DNA of 57,178 nucleotides, taken from contig NZ_QYCN01000015.1 of the NCBI RefSeq assembly GCF_003583925.1, positions 36,820 through 93,997 of the forward strand, written 5' to 3'. A program made the position numbers and the translations under genes. Positions 8,729-23,835 of this stretch are shown here, piece by piece. This DNA comes from Hymenobacter rubripertinctus. Lineage in GTDB: Bacteria; Bacteroidota; Bacteroidia; Cytophagales; Hymenobacteraceae. The notes below the pieces were generated by a model, which worked only from the letters and a program-made list of their open reading frames with translations, did no database searches and was not told the origin of the DNA. Positions within the stretch are counted from its first letter, which is position 1. Every line of letters starts with the position of its first letter.

Positions 8729-8940
8729 CGAAAGGGGAAGGCAACGGTATGAAACCTACCCGGGAGGCCTCTGAGACAAGTGCTACTACAGAGCCTGGCG
8801 ACTTGTTCTCTCGTGTTGCTGAAACAAGAACGGGCCGCTGGGCTCTGCGGCTAGCGGATGGTTTTTTTCGGCCTAACCGCGTCCGTATTTGGCAGGCACT
8901 GTATCCGATGGTAGCGTTTAGCTATCGACGCAGAAGACCC
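8729..8940. other. Intergenic stretch without a recognised gene
   Basis: The bases between the thiolase promoter and the dnaB-tail relic show no supportable gene, RNA or repeat. The open frame running through it and into the relic is out of frame with the relic's own DnaB reading and has no domain. Confidence 0.5.
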
Positions 8941-9058
8941 TCAACGCCATCCGCCTGGGCTCACGCATCAACAACGACTCGCCGCCGCCGCCCGCGCCCC
9001 AGCCCTTCTCCGCAGCAACTTCGACGACGGCCCGCCGCCGTTTCAAGGCGGCTATAAA
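8941..9058 (+). pseudogene. Relic of a dnaB 3' end
   Basis: This segment matches the 3' end of the resident dnaB (34131-34235). The proline-rich tail coding for IRLGSRINNDSPPPAPQP and FDDGPPP is recognisable at nearly every base. It has one extra GCC-type codon, a one-base deletion near 9010 that breaks the frame, and no stop codon at the expected place. The match starts abruptly at about 8941 with no upstream dnaB homology. It continues into the hairpin that follows, so the copied unit is gene tail plus hairpin. Confidence 0.9.
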
Positions 9059-9094
9059 CGTAGAATGCCCGCTGTTTCCAGCGGGCATTCTACG
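9059..9094. terminator. Hairpin copied with the dnaB tail
   Basis: A perfect 16-bp stem (CGTAGAATGCCCGCTG and complement) surrounds a TTTC loop. Its core CCCGCTG-TTTC-CAGCGGG is the exact inversion of the core in the dnaB terminator, CCCGCTG-GAAA-CAGCGGG. No T tract follows on either strand, so termination strength is doubtful. It lies 137 bases past the gltD stop. Confidence 0.6.
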
Positions 9095-9107
9095 CGTGGG
9101 GGGTGAA

Positions 9108-9205
9108 GCCTTATGCTGAGCGGAGCCGACGCCTCGCTGAGGCCTCGTTCAAGGAGTATTGATGAGCCCTAGTAGAGATGCTTCGCTTCCGCTCGGCATA
9201 AGGGC
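9108..9205. repeat. Family-1-like imperfect inverted repeat downstream of gltD
   Basis: The left arm GCCTTATGCTGAGCGGAGC and the right arm GCTTCCGCTCGGCATAAGG pair imperfectly around about 60 bases. The ATGCTGAGCG core is shared with the element at 55723-55855. It may serve as the 3' end of the gltBD transcript. Confidence 0.7.
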
Positions 9206-9230
9206 CTTTGGGCTGAGTTGCCAGCCATTC

Positions 9231-10703
9231 TCACCCAAACATACCCACGGCGTCCTTGCTGGGGAGGGCGGTTTTGCCGGTGAGGAAGAGGTCAATCTGG
9301 CGGGCGGCTTCGCGGCCTTCCGAAATGGCCCAGACGACCAACGACTGCCCCCGGCGCATGTCGCCGGCCACGAATACGTTGGGCCGGCTGGTGTGGTAGC
9401 CCTCGGGGGCGGTGCGCACGTTGCCGCGCTCATCCAAGTCCACGCCGAGCTGTTCGAGCAGGCCGGCGCGGCGGGGTGCCGCGAAGCCCAGGGCCAGCAG
9501 GGCCAGCTGGCAGGGAATTTCGCGGGCCGAATCCTCGATTTCAGTGAAGGCCAGGCGGCGGCCCAGTACGTCGGTTTCCCAGGTGATATCGGTGACGAGC
9601 AGCGCCCGCAGGTGGCCGTTTTCGTCGGGCAGGAAGGCCTTGGTCTGGATGCCCCAGTAGCGCTGGCAGCCCTCCTCGTGGGAGGTGCTGACGCGGAACA
9701 CGGCGTTGGGGTAGTGGGGCCATGGCTCGAAGCCGGGGCGCTCGGGGGCGGGCTGGTGCATGAGCGCGAACTGGGCCACCGAGCGGGCCTGCTGGCGGTT
9801 GGCCGTGCCCACGCAGTCGGAGCCCGTGTCGCCGCCCCCGATAACCACCACGTCGAGGTCGGTGGCCTGGAGGTCGGCCTCTTCCACCGGCAGTTCGCTC
9901 ACCCGGCGGTTGTGCTGCACCAGGTAGTCCATGGCGAAGTGCACGCCGGGCAGCTCGCGGCCCGGAATGGGCAGGTCGCGGGGGACAGGCGCGCCACCGG
10001 CCAGCACCACCGCATCGAACTGGGCCAGCAGCTCCTGGGCTGGCACGTCGCGCCCGATTTCGGTGTGGCAGCGGAACACCACGCCATCGTCTTCGAGCAC
10101 CCGCAGGCGGCGGTCAATCACCCACTTATCGAGCTTGAAATCGGGGATGCCGTAGCGCAGCAGGCCCCCGGGCCGGTCGTCGCGCTCGAACACCGTGACG
10201 GCATGGCCGGCCCGCACCAGCTGGGCGGCGGCGGCCAGTCCGGCTGGTCCGGAGCCCACCACGGCCACCGTTTTGCCGGTTTTGAGCACCGGGGCGGTGG
10301 GCCGCACGTAGCCCCGCGCGAAGGCCACCTCAATGATGTGCTTCTCAATTTCCTCGATGGCCACCGGGGCGCTGTGGATGCCCAGCACGCAGGCCGCCTC
10401 GCAGGGCGCGGGGCAGATGCGGCCGGTGAACTCGGGGAAGTTGTTGGTGGAAGTCAGAATCTGGTAGGCCAGCTCCCAGTCCTGGTCGTGCACCGCGTCG
10501 TTGAACTCGGGGATGATGTTGCCCAGCGGGCAGCCCGCGTGGCAGAACGCAATGCCGCACTCCATGCACCGCCCCGACTGCTGGCGCAGCTGCTCCTCGG
10601 AGTACTGCCCCACAAATTCGCGGTTGTGCGCCACCCGCTCCTGCGGATGCGCCTTGCCCGGCGTCTCGCGCGGGAATTCTTTGAAACCGGTGGTATTGCC
10701 CAT
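9231..10703 (-). CDS. gltD: Glutamate synthase small subunit (NADPH-GOGAT beta chain)
   Basis: The 490-residue protein has the N-terminal cysteine-rich Fe-S block (CMECGIAFCHAGCPLGN at about 46-62, and ICPAPCEAACVLGI at about 95-108). It then has the FAD-binding GSGPAGLAAAAQL (about 151-163) and the NADPH-binding GGGDTGSDCVGTA (about 287-299). It passes electrons from NADPH to the large subunit for conversion of glutamine and 2-oxoglutarate into two glutamates in the cytoplasm. It follows gltB on the same strand after 167 bases that contain a hairpin (10746-10787), so expression could be lower than that of gltB. Confidence 0.97.
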   Translation of the reverse strand: MGNTTGFKEFPRETPGKAHPQERVAHNREFVGQYSEEQLRQQSGRCMECGIAFCHAGCPLGNIIPEFNDAVHDQDWELAYQILTSTNNFPEFTGRICPAPCEAACVLGIHSAPVAIEEIEKHIIEVAFARGYVRPTAPVLKTGKTVAVVGSGPAGLAAAAQLVRAGHAVTVFERDDRPGGLLRYGIPDFKLDKWVIDRRLRVLEDDGVVFRCHTEIGRDVPAQELLAQFDAVVLAGGAPVPRDLPIPGRELPGVHFAMDYLVQHNRRVSELPVEEADLQATDLDVVVIGGGDTGSDCVGTANRQQARSVAQFALMHQPAPERPGFEPWPHYPNAVFRVSTSHEEGCQRYWGIQTKAFLPDENGHLRALLVTDITWETDVLGRRLAFTEIEDSAREIPCQLALLALGFAAPRRAGLLEQLGVDLDERGNVRTAPEGYHTSRPNVFVAGDMRRGQSLVVWAISEGREAARQIDLFLTGKTALPSKDAVGMFG

Positions 10704-10745
10704 GATGGTTTTGGTCTATTCCAGAGAATGTTCATGCTGACGGGG

Positions 10746-10787
10746 TGCCTCACCCCCCGGCCCCCTCTCCAGGGGGAGAGGGGGAGC
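10746..10787. repeat. Family-3 hairpin between gltB and gltD
   Basis: The sequence GCCTCACCCCCCGGCC followed by CCCTCTCC-AGG-GGGAGAGGG forms a compact hairpin. It is a single-arm version of the element at 54028-54170 (GCCTCACCCCCTGGCC plus CCCTCTCC). Its place inside the gltBD operon could attenuate or stabilise the transcript. Confidence 0.75.
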
Positions 10788-10870
10788 CTGACGATTGGGG
10801 GTTGCAGTACCTCGTTCCGGGCTGGCTTGATGCGCCATCTGCGCGGCATAACGTATTGTTTGATAAAAGA

Positions 10871-15385
<4,515 letters not shown>

Positions 15386-15625
15386 CGGAAAGTTGTCGTA
15401 GGTTGGGGGTGATAAAGATGACCTCCGGCAGTCGGTCCGGATGCATAAGCTAGTGCCGGGCGGGCGGGGGGCGCTGGCTTCCGCCCGCTCGTCCCGATTT
15501 CCAAGCCGCCCAGCGTTGCTTACGGAGCTGGTTGCACCGCTTTTCCCGCGCCGCAGCCACGTTTTGAGCGTCCGGCCTGCCCGACTGTGCTACAATTTCC
15601 AACCGTCTTCCTCACACCTGTTTTT

Positions 15626-15991
15626 ATGCATATAAGTCACTTACTCCGCACCGACGTTTCTTTTCGCATCAACGGCGGCCTTTGGGTGGAAACCACCGAC
15701 GCGCAACGGCTCATCGGCGTCCTGCGCCTGGATTTACTGACCCACATCCAGTCGCTGGGTTCCATCACCAAGGCGGCCAAGCAGATGGGCATGTCCTACA
15801 AAAAGGCCTGGGAGCTGGTTTCTTCCCTGAACGCGCTGGCCGCCCGGCCGCTGGTTATGACTACGGCCGGGGGCAGGCGCGGGGGCGGGGCCGAGGTAAC
15901 GGCCGAGGGCCAACAGCTGATTCAGGAGTTCTTCACCCTGCAAGTGCGCTTCGAAGAGTTCCTGCGGGCCGAGGCGGCCCGGGTGTTGTAG
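15626..15991 (+). CDS. ModE-like winged-helix regulator (DNA-binding domain only)
   Basis: The ATG at 15626 gives 121 residues beginning MHISHLLRTDVSFRINGGLW. The core RLDLLTHIQSLGSITKAAKQMGMSYKKAWELVSSLN is the LysR/ModE-type HTH, and the following MTTAGGRRGGGAEVTAEG wing is characteristic of the ModE N-terminal domain. No TOBE/molybdate-binding domain follows, so molybdate sensing, if any, would need another protein. Such short ModE homologues are common. A link to the molybdenum hydroxylase operon 27 kb away is attractive but only inference. Confidence 0.85.
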   Translation: MHISHLLRTDVSFRINGGLWVETTDAQRLIGVLRLDLLTHIQSLGSITKAAKQMGMSYKKAWELVSSLNALAARPLVMTTAGGRRGGGAEVTAEGQQLIQEFFTLQVRFEEFLRAEAARVL

Positions 15992-16127
15992 CAGACCTTA
16001 AAAGGCCGCCCCACCGCAGCCTAATCCGGGGTAAGCTGTATCTTGGACTTTCTTTGCCGGCGAAGCCCAGTGTCTTTGGGCGGGCTTTGCCGAAGCCGAT
16101 TCGTCTCTGTTCTACTTCCTTTTCCAA

Positions 16128-17474
16128 ATGAAAAAAAATCTACAGTTTGTGGTGGCCGGCTTGCTGCTGGCTACCAGTGCCCAGGCCCAGTGGGTCCGGC
16201 AGCCCTTCACCTTCACTGAGCCAGACAACATCCCGCTCTACGTGGACGCGGTGGACAACAACACGGCCTGGTCCCTTGCCAACGGCCTGTTCAGCGCCAA
16301 TAGCAATTCCGTCAACGAGGTCGCCCGCACCTTCGATGGGGGCCAGAACTGGACGGTGCTGGCCATTGCCGACATTGACATTTCCGACGAAACGATTCAG
16401 AGCCTGTCGGCGGTGAGTGCCACCACGGCCTGGGTGGCTACGCTACGGGGCTCGGCCGCCTGCCGGGTGTTTAAAACCACCAACGCCGGCGCCACCTGGA
16501 CGGTGCAGAGTACGTCCGATATGTTCAGCCAGCCCGACAGCTGGCCCAATACCATCCACTTCTTCAATGCCAACGAAGGCGTGGTAATGGGCGACCCCGA
16601 CGGGCGCAACGGTGGCGGGATGGAAATTTACTACACCGCCAATGGCGGAACCACCTGGGCGCGTGCGCTGAACGTGCCGGTAGGGTCGGCAGATGAATAC
16701 GGCGATTTCTACCCGCCCGCCACGGTGGGCAATTCCATCTGGTTTCCCAACAACAGAGGCGACATTTTCTACTCCCGCGACAAGGGGAAAACCTGGGGCG
16801 TAACGAAGAGGGTCGCCGCTGACCCCATCGAAAATATTGCGTTCCGCGACGAGCTGAACGGCCTGGCCACCATTGCCGGGGCCAACGGCAAACACCAGTT
16901 GTTCCGGTCCGTTGACGGGGGCCTTAGCTGGGCCGCCCAAACGTATTCGGGGCCTTTGCACAGCGTGGGCCTGGATAATGTGCCGGGCACCGGCAACTAC
17001 ATCTCCGTGGGCCTGGGGGGCACCGACGCGGGCTCCTCCTACAGCCGCGACAACGGCCTGACCTGGGTCAGCATCGAAAACAACCTGAATCACCTGTTCG
17101 TGGACGCGGCCAGCCCCACGGCCGTGTGGAGCGGAACCGTTAACGTGCCCTCGCTGGAAGGTGCCGGGGCCAACAAGCTCACCAGCACGGTGCTGCCCAC
17201 CACGCAGGCGGCAACTCTGGTGCTGGGGGCCAGCCTGAGCCCCAACCCGAGCAGCACGGGCCAGTTCCGGGTGCAGTGGCCCGCTGCCGCCCATGCCGGC
17301 CCGGCCACGCTCACCGTCTTCGACGCGCTGGGCCGCCAGGTGCAGCGTCATGCCCTGGACGCCAGCCGCACGGCCGAGCTGCGACTCGACCTGAGCCAGG
17401 AAAAGGCCGGTATCTACCAGGTCCGGCTTGCATCCGGTACCGGCGTGAGCCACCTGCGCGCTCAGGTGCGGTAA
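16128..17474 (+). CDS. T9SS-exported beta-propeller-like protein (BNR/YCF48 type)
   Basis: The 448-residue protein has a signal peptide (MKKNLQFVVAGLLLATSAQAQ). It then has repeated blades of the type FDGGQNWTVL, TTNAGATWTV, TANGGTTWAR, SRDKGKTWGV, SVDGGLSWAA and SRDNGLTWVS, which are BNR/Asp-box (sortilin or YCF48-like) repeats forming a beta-propeller. The last 80 residues (ASLSPNPSSTGQFRVQW ... GIYQVRLASG) are a type A T9SS C-terminal sorting domain. The product is therefore expected at the cell surface or secreted through T9SS. Ligand or catalytic activity is unknown. Confidence 0.9.
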   Translation: MKKNLQFVVAGLLLATSAQAQWVRQPFTFTEPDNIPLYVDAVDNNTAWSLANGLFSANSNSVNEVARTFDGGQNWTVLAIADIDISDETIQSLSAVSATTAWVATLRGSAACRVFKTTNAGATWTVQSTSDMFSQPDSWPNTIHFFNANEGVVMGDPDGRNGGGMEIYYTANGGTTWARALNVPVGSADEYGDFYPPATVGNSIWFPNNRGDIFYSRDKGKTWGVTKRVAADPIENIAFRDELNGLATIAGANGKHQLFRSVDGGLSWAAQTYSGPLHSVGLDNVPGTGNYISVGLGGTDAGSSYSRDNGLTWVSIENNLNHLFVDAASPTAVWSGTVNVPSLEGAGANKLTSTVLPTTQAATLVLGASLSPNPSSTGQFRVQWPAAAHAGPATLTVFDALGRQVQRHALDASRTAELRLDLSQEKAGIYQVRLASGTGVSHLRAQVR

Positions 17475-17493
17475 GCCCGGCCCGACGCCTTGT

Positions 17494-17529
17494 AAAAGCC
17501 CGGTTTTCGTGCGCGAAGACCGGGCTTTT
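17494..17529 (+). terminator. Terminator after the T9SS cargo gene
   Basis: A hairpin with stem AAAAGCCCGGT / ACCGGGCTTTT starts 20 bases after the stop and ends in TTTT. It isolates the gene from gyrB. Confidence 0.85.
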
Positions 17530-17590
17530 CGCGTCCGGTTCCACCCGGGCCGAATGGGCCTTGGGGCTGGCAAAAACCGGATTTTTTCGG

Positions 17591-17598
17591 TATCTTTG
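17591..17598 (+). promoter_or_regulatory. -7 box of gyrB
   Basis: TATCTTTG matches the Bacteroidota -7 consensus exactly and lies 36 bases before the gyrB ATG. No -33 TTG at the ideal spacing is visible. Confidence 0.7.
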
Positions 17599-17621
17599 CT
17601 CACTTACGCACGAAGCGCTGA

Positions 17622-19622
<2,001 letters not shown>

Positions 19623-19633
19623 GTATCTCGCAT

Positions 19634-19685
19634 AACCATAATACAAAAAGGCCCGCTGCACAGCGGGCCTTTTTGTATTATGGTT
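19634..19685. terminator. Strong bidirectional-looking terminator after gyrB
   Basis: A 25-bp stem (AACCATAATACAAAAAGGCC and on through CGCTG) closes on a four-base loop. It ends in TTTTT and begins 12 bases after the stop. Its GGCCCGCTG/CAGCGGGCC core resembles that of the dnaB terminator. Confidence 0.9.
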
Positions 19686-19761
19686 CCATTCAGCATTTCC
19701 TCCCCCAAAAACACCAAACGGCGCGGTTTTGCCGTATTTTGCGCTCTAAGCCGCTTCCTTT

Positions 19762-22083
19762 ATGAAAATCTTCAAATCTGCCGACCTCATTCGCAAAAGC
19801 AAGTATATCAGTCGCGACCTGAGCTGGTTGCGCTTCAACTACCGCGTGCTCGACCAGGCCCGCGACACCAGCCGCTCCCTCTTCGACCGGCTTCGGTTCA
19901 TGGCCATCACCAGCAGCAACCTCGACGAGTTTTTTATGATTCGGGTGGGCTCGCTCTATAACTATATCGATTACGGCAAGGAGCGGGTGGATTATTCCGG
20001 CCTGCGCGAAATGCCTTTCCGGCGTAAGCTGCTCGATTTTGCCCATCGGTTCGTGAACGACCAGTCGCTCACGTATTTGAACGATTTGAAGCCCACCTTC
20101 GAGAAGAACGGCTTCAACGTGCTGAGCATGGCCGAGCTCACGGAGCTGGAAGTGAAGAAGGCCGATGGCTTCTTCAAGAACACCGTGTTCCCGCTGCTCA
20201 CGCCGATGGTGTACGACTCCTACCACGGCTTCCCGATGATGATGAACCAGATGCTCATCTTCGGGGTGGTTACGCGCACGGGTTCGGGCGATATTGAGAT
20301 GGAAAAGGGGCAGGAGCGGCTTACGTTCGTGCAGATTCCGCAGAACCTGTCGCGCTTCTTTGAACTCACCCGCCGCGATAAGGTGATGTTCGTGCCGATT
20401 GAGGAAATCGTGCGGGCCAACCTGGACAAGCTGTTCCGCAACGTCGAAATCCTGTCGGCGGATATGTTCCGCATTACCCGCAACGGCGACTTCACCCTGG
20501 AGGAGTCCGACGACATCGACGCCAACTTCATCAAGGAAATCCAGTCGGGCCTCAAAACCCGCAAGAAGGGCCGGGTGGTGCGTCTGGAGGTGGAACCCAA
20601 TGCCTCGGCCTTCCTGATGCAGGTGCTGCGGGAGCGGTGGAACATCGACAACGGCAACGTGTTCGTCATCAACTCGCTCATCGATATGAAGGGCCTGTTG
20701 CAGATTCTCAAGCACCCGAATTTCCGGGGCAAGGGCTTCAAGCAGCCGGCGCCGGTAGCGCCCCTGAGCTTGCCCGAGGAAATGGAAGACGGCAACATGT
20801 TCGAGTATCTCAAGCACCACGACGTGCTGTTGCACCACCCCTACAACAGCATCGACCCGGTGGTGCGGCTGCTGGAGCAGGCCGCCGAAGACCCCCACGT
20901 GCTGGGCATCAAGCAAACTATTTACCGGCTCGCCGACGACTCACGCGTAACGGCGGCCCTGCTCAAGGCGGCCGAAAACGGCAAGCACGTGTCGGTGCTG
21001 TTCGAGGTGAAGGCCCGCTTCGATGAGGAGCGCAACATCCGGGAAGGGGCACGGCTGGAAAAGGCCGGCTGCTTCGTGATTTACGGGGTGAGCAAGTTCA
21101 AGACCCACACCAAAATGCTCATGATCATCCGCAAGGAGGGCGAAAAGGTGACGCGCTACGTGCACCTGGGTACCGGCAACTACAACGAGCAGACCTCCCG
21201 CATTTACACCGACGTGAGTTTGCTGACCACCAACGACGTGTACGGCCACGACGTGTCGGAATTTTTCAACGTAATTACCGGCCATAGCCAGCCCGACGAG
21301 TACGAATACCTCATTACGGCTCCCAAAGACATGCGCCAGCAACTGGTGCACCTGATTCGGGAGGAGGTCCGGAATGCTAAAAAGGGCCTGCCCAGCGGCA
21401 TCGTGATGAAGATGAACTCGTTGGAAGACAAGGAGATGGTGGACGAGTTCTACAAGGCCAGTAAGGCCGGCGTGCCCATCCGCTTCATTGTGCGGGGTAT
21501 CTGCTGCCTGCGGCCGGGCCGGGCCGGACTGAGCGAGAACATTGAGGTGCGCAGCATCGTGGGCGACTACCTGGAACACGCCCGCCTGTTCTACTTCCAC
21601 CAGGCCGGCACGCCCTGCGTGTACGCCGGCTCCGCCGACCTGATGGTGCGCTCCTTCGAGCGGCGGCTGGAGGCGCTGTTCCTGATCGTGAATCCTCAGC
21701 TCAAGCGCGAGGCCATCAACATCCTCTACTACAACCTCCAGGACAACCAGAACACCTACGTGATGCGCGAGGACGGGGCCTACGTGCGCCGTACGCCGGC
21801 CGAAGACGAGCCCATTTCCAATCTGCACAAGGAGTTCTACAGCAAGAATTTCGTGTTGGTGCCCGAAACGTCGCTCTACGACGACTGGCTGTCAGTGGCC
21901 AATATCCGCGCCTCCTCCGAAGACGCCAACGGCCAGCCCACCCACGCCGTGGTGGTCGTAACGTCCGATATTCTGCCCAAAGGCCAGTGCGAGCCCGAAG
22001 CTGAACCCGAAAGCTTCCAGCAGGAGGTGCCCATGAGCTCCGGCCCCGGCTTCGACGCCAGCGAGGAAGCCGACCTGGCGTAG
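19762..22083 (+). CDS. ppk1: Polyphosphate kinase 1
   Basis: The 773-residue protein has the PPK1 order: N-terminal domain with SRDLSWLRFNYRVLDQA, the middle domain, and two phospholipase-D-like C-terminal domains. The autophosphorylated His lies in FKTHTKMLMI, followed by VHLGTGNYNEQTSRIYTD. The second His is in YLEHARLFYF, and the GSADLMVRSFERRLEALF motif follows. It reversibly polymerises the ATP gamma-phosphate into polyphosphate. It is somewhat longer than the usual 690-730 residues because of a low-conservation tail (about 700-773). The exopolyphosphatase gene faces it across an 82-base palindrome, so synthesis and breakdown genes are neighbours. Confidence 0.97.
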   Translation: MKIFKSADLIRKSKYISRDLSWLRFNYRVLDQARDTSRSLFDRLRFMAITSSNLDEFFMIRVGSLYNYIDYGKERVDYSGLREMPFRRKLLDFAHRFVNDQSLTYLNDLKPTFEKNGFNVLSMAELTELEVKKADGFFKNTVFPLLTPMVYDSYHGFPMMMNQMLIFGVVTRTGSGDIEMEKGQERLTFVQIPQNLSRFFELTRRDKVMFVPIEEIVRANLDKLFRNVEILSADMFRITRNGDFTLEESDDIDANFIKEIQSGLKTRKKGRVVRLEVEPNASAFLMQVLRERWNIDNGNVFVINSLIDMKGLLQILKHPNFRGKGFKQPAPVAPLSLPEEMEDGNMFEYLKHHDVLLHHPYNSIDPVVRLLEQAAEDPHVLGIKQTIYRLADDSRVTAALLKAAENGKHVSVLFEVKARFDEERNIREGARLEKAGCFVIYGVSKFKTHTKMLMIIRKEGEKVTRYVHLGTGNYNEQTSRIYTDVSLLTTNDVYGHDVSEFFNVITGHSQPDEYEYLITAPKDMRQQLVHLIREEVRNAKKGLPSGIVMKMNSLEDKEMVDEFYKASKAGVPIRFIVRGICCLRPGRAGLSENIEVRSIVGDYLEHARLFYFHQAGTPCVYAGSADLMVRSFERRLEALFLIVNPQLKREAINILYYNLQDNQNTYVMREDGAYVRRTPAEDEPISNLHKEFYSKNFVLVPETSLYDDWLSVANIRASSEDANGQPTHAVVVVTSDILPKGQCEPEAEPESFQQEVPMSSGPGFDASEEADLA

Positions 22084-22099
22084 CGGTAAGGGGAGGATC

Positions 22100-22181
22100 T
22101 GTCATTCCGACGAAGGAGGAATCTGGAGCAACGACATCGGACTATGTCGTTGACCCAGATTCCTCCTTCGTCGGAATGACA
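22100..22181. repeat. 82-bp near-perfect palindrome between ppk1 and ppx (family 1)
   Basis: Two 41-base arms starting TGTCATTCCGACGAAGGAGG pair with about five mismatches and almost no loop. It fills the space between the two convergent stop codons and can form the same hairpin in either transcript. The TGTCATTCCGA start matches the element at 5638-5855. Confidence 0.92.
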
Positions 22182-22187
22182 AATAGG

Positions 22188-23183
22188 CTATTCTACCTCC
22201 GGGGAGCGGCTGGGGACGGTGGTTTTGGGGCAGCCGGGGCGGTGGTCGTCGGTGGCGCGGAACTCGTCGAAGTGCTCCTCGAACAGGGTTTGCAGCATGC
22301 CGTCCTTGAGGCCGATGTCGGGCACCTGCATCTGGGTGATGTCGGCCCACTCCATGGCCGAAACGTAGATGTGGCCGGCCGGCACGATAACGTCGGCGCG
22401 GTCGGGGTTGAGCAGGGCCACGTTCACGCGCTCGTCCATGCTCATGTTGGTGATGCGCTCCAGGATGGCGGCAATGCGCTTACGGGTCACGGGCTGGTCC
22501 ATGGCCCCGGCCTGGGCCATACTGTAGAGCTTGTTGATGTTGCCGCCCGTACCGATGGCCCGCGACACGTGGTAGCGGCGGGCGTTTTCGGTCACCCAGT
22601 CTTCCATCCGCTGCCAGGTGGCGCGCATGGCCTCGGTGCTCAGGCCGGCTTCTTCCTGCTGCATGCGCCGGATGCTGCCCACCTCAAACGACTGGGAAGC
22701 CACTTTGCGACGGTTGTGGTAGATGTTGAACTCGGTGCTGCCCCCGCCCACGTCGATGTGCAGGTAGTGTTTCTTGTCTTCGAGCAGGTGCTCAATTACC
22801 CGGTTGATGTAGAGGGCCTCGTCCTGGCCATCGATGATGCGGATGCTCATGCCCAGCTCCCGCTGAATGCGCTCGGCTACTTCGGGGCCGTTTTCGGCGG
22901 TGCGCATGGCCGAGGTGGCGCACACCAGGTAGTGGTTCGGGGCCACGTCGTGCACCTCCATCAGCAGGCGCAGCGCGTGCATGAACTTGAGGAACTTGTC
23001 CTGCTTCTTCTCCGAAATATGGCCGGTGGCAAACACGTCCTCACCCAGGCGCAAGGGGTAGCGCACGTATTCCACTCGCTTGAGCCGGTACCGGTCGTTG
23101 TGGTGGAGCACCGCCGAAATCTGGCAGCGCACGGCGTTGGACCCAATATCAATAGCGGCTAGTTTGAGTAAGGGGAAATCCAT
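22188..23183 (-). CDS. ppx: Ppx/GppA-family exopolyphosphatase
   Basis: The 331-residue protein shows the ASKHA phosphate-1 motif AAIDIGSNAVRCQI, the ATSAMRTAENG motif, catalytic-region RIIDGQDEALYI (usually E-x-E-A) and the phosphate-2 motif HIDVGGGSTEFNIY. It also has GTGGNINKL. It lacks the C-terminal HD-like domains of long Ppx/GppA proteins, as is common in Bacteroidota. It would cleave polyphosphate ends or pppGpp; the convergent ppk1 favours polyphosphate. A -7 box lies 29 bases upstream. Confidence 0.92.
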   Translation of the reverse strand: MDFPLLKLAAIDIGSNAVRCQISAVLHHNDRYRLKRVEYVRYPLRLGEDVFATGHISEKKQDKFLKFMHALRLLMEVHDVAPNHYLVCATSAMRTAENGPEVAERIQRELGMSIRIIDGQDEALYINRVIEHLLEDKKHYLHIDVGGGSTEFNIYHNRRKVASQSFEVGSIRRMQQEEAGLSTEAMRATWQRMEDWVTENARRYHVSRAIGTGGNINKLYSMAQAGAMDQPVTRKRIAAILERITNMSMDERVNVALLNPDRADVIVPAGHIYVSAMEWADITQMQVPDIGLKDGMLQTLFEEHFDEFRATDDHRPGCPKTTVPSRSPEVE

Positions 23184-23211
23184 GCAGTACGGAAACAGGA
23201 AAAAAGTTGCG

Positions 23212-23219
23212 CAAATATA
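23212..23219 (-). promoter_or_regulatory. -7 box of the exopolyphosphatase gene
   Basis: The minus strand reads TATATTTG, an exact TAnnTTTG match, with its downstream edge 29 bases before the ATG at 23183. Confidence 0.7.
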
Positions 23220-23250
23220 GCCGCTAACCAGCCCAAGTCGCGGGTTTGGG

Positions 23251-23793
23251 CTAGAAACTCACCCGCCGGATATCGGCCAGCGCCACCGTGTGGCCCTGCT
23301 GCCGCAACAAGTCGGCGATACTTTGGATGTTGGTGGTTAGTACATCGGCCGCAACATGCTGGTCGCAGCGGCGCGAGGAGCCCGAGGTGAGGCGCAGGTG
23401 CTTGGCGTTTTTCCCGAAGCTGAACTCGACATCGATGATGCCCAACACGGTGGTGGGCGTGGCGGCTACGTAGCGCCAGTTCGCCGGCCGGGGCGAATAC
23501 GTGAGCTGGTAAGGGCCGAGAACCTCGGGCAGGAGCGGGGCCAGGTGCTGCCCGATGAACCCGGCATCGAAGGCTCGTACGGCGGCCACCGAATCCAGCT
23601 GCTCGTGGGCAAAGGCAACTAATCCCAACGGAACAGCCACCAGCAGCGACTCGTCGGGGGGAGTGCCTTCGGGGGGCGTGGCGGGCTCGAAGCCCGTCAC
23701 GACCACCTGCCCCGCTGGGAGAGCATCGTAGTAGAATACCAACTCGGCCAGCTTACGGCCGCTGGGCTTCCATACTTCGAGAATTCGGTCCAT
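23251..23793 (-). CDS. Hypothetical cytoplasmic protein
   Basis: I do not recognise this 180-residue protein. It has no signal peptide or membrane helix. The translation is of mixed alpha/beta character with aromatic motifs such as LVFYYDALP and NWRYVAATP, and a basic C-terminal half (GKNAKHLRLTSGSSRRCDQH). Codon use resembles that of neighbours, and 42 bases separate it from the next gene on the same strand (23836-24363), so the two may be co-transcribed. Confidence 0.65.
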   Translation of the reverse strand: MDRILEVWKPSGRKLAELVFYYDALPAGQVVVTGFEPATPPEGTPPDESLLVAVPLGLVAFAHEQLDSVAAVRAFDAGFIGQHLAPLLPEVLGPYQLTYSPRPANWRYVAATPTTVLGIIDVEFSFGKNAKHLRLTSGSSRRCDQHVAADVLTTNIQSIADLLRQQGHTVALADIRRVSF

Positions 23794-23835
23794 GCGCGCG
23801 AAGGTAGGAGGGTTTGGCAGAACAGGCGCGGGGCG

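Noticed and set aside
8749..9057. Possible 102-residue protein
   Set aside because: It crosses from unrelated sequence into the dnaB-tail relic in the wrong frame, giving an Arg/Pro/Ser string.
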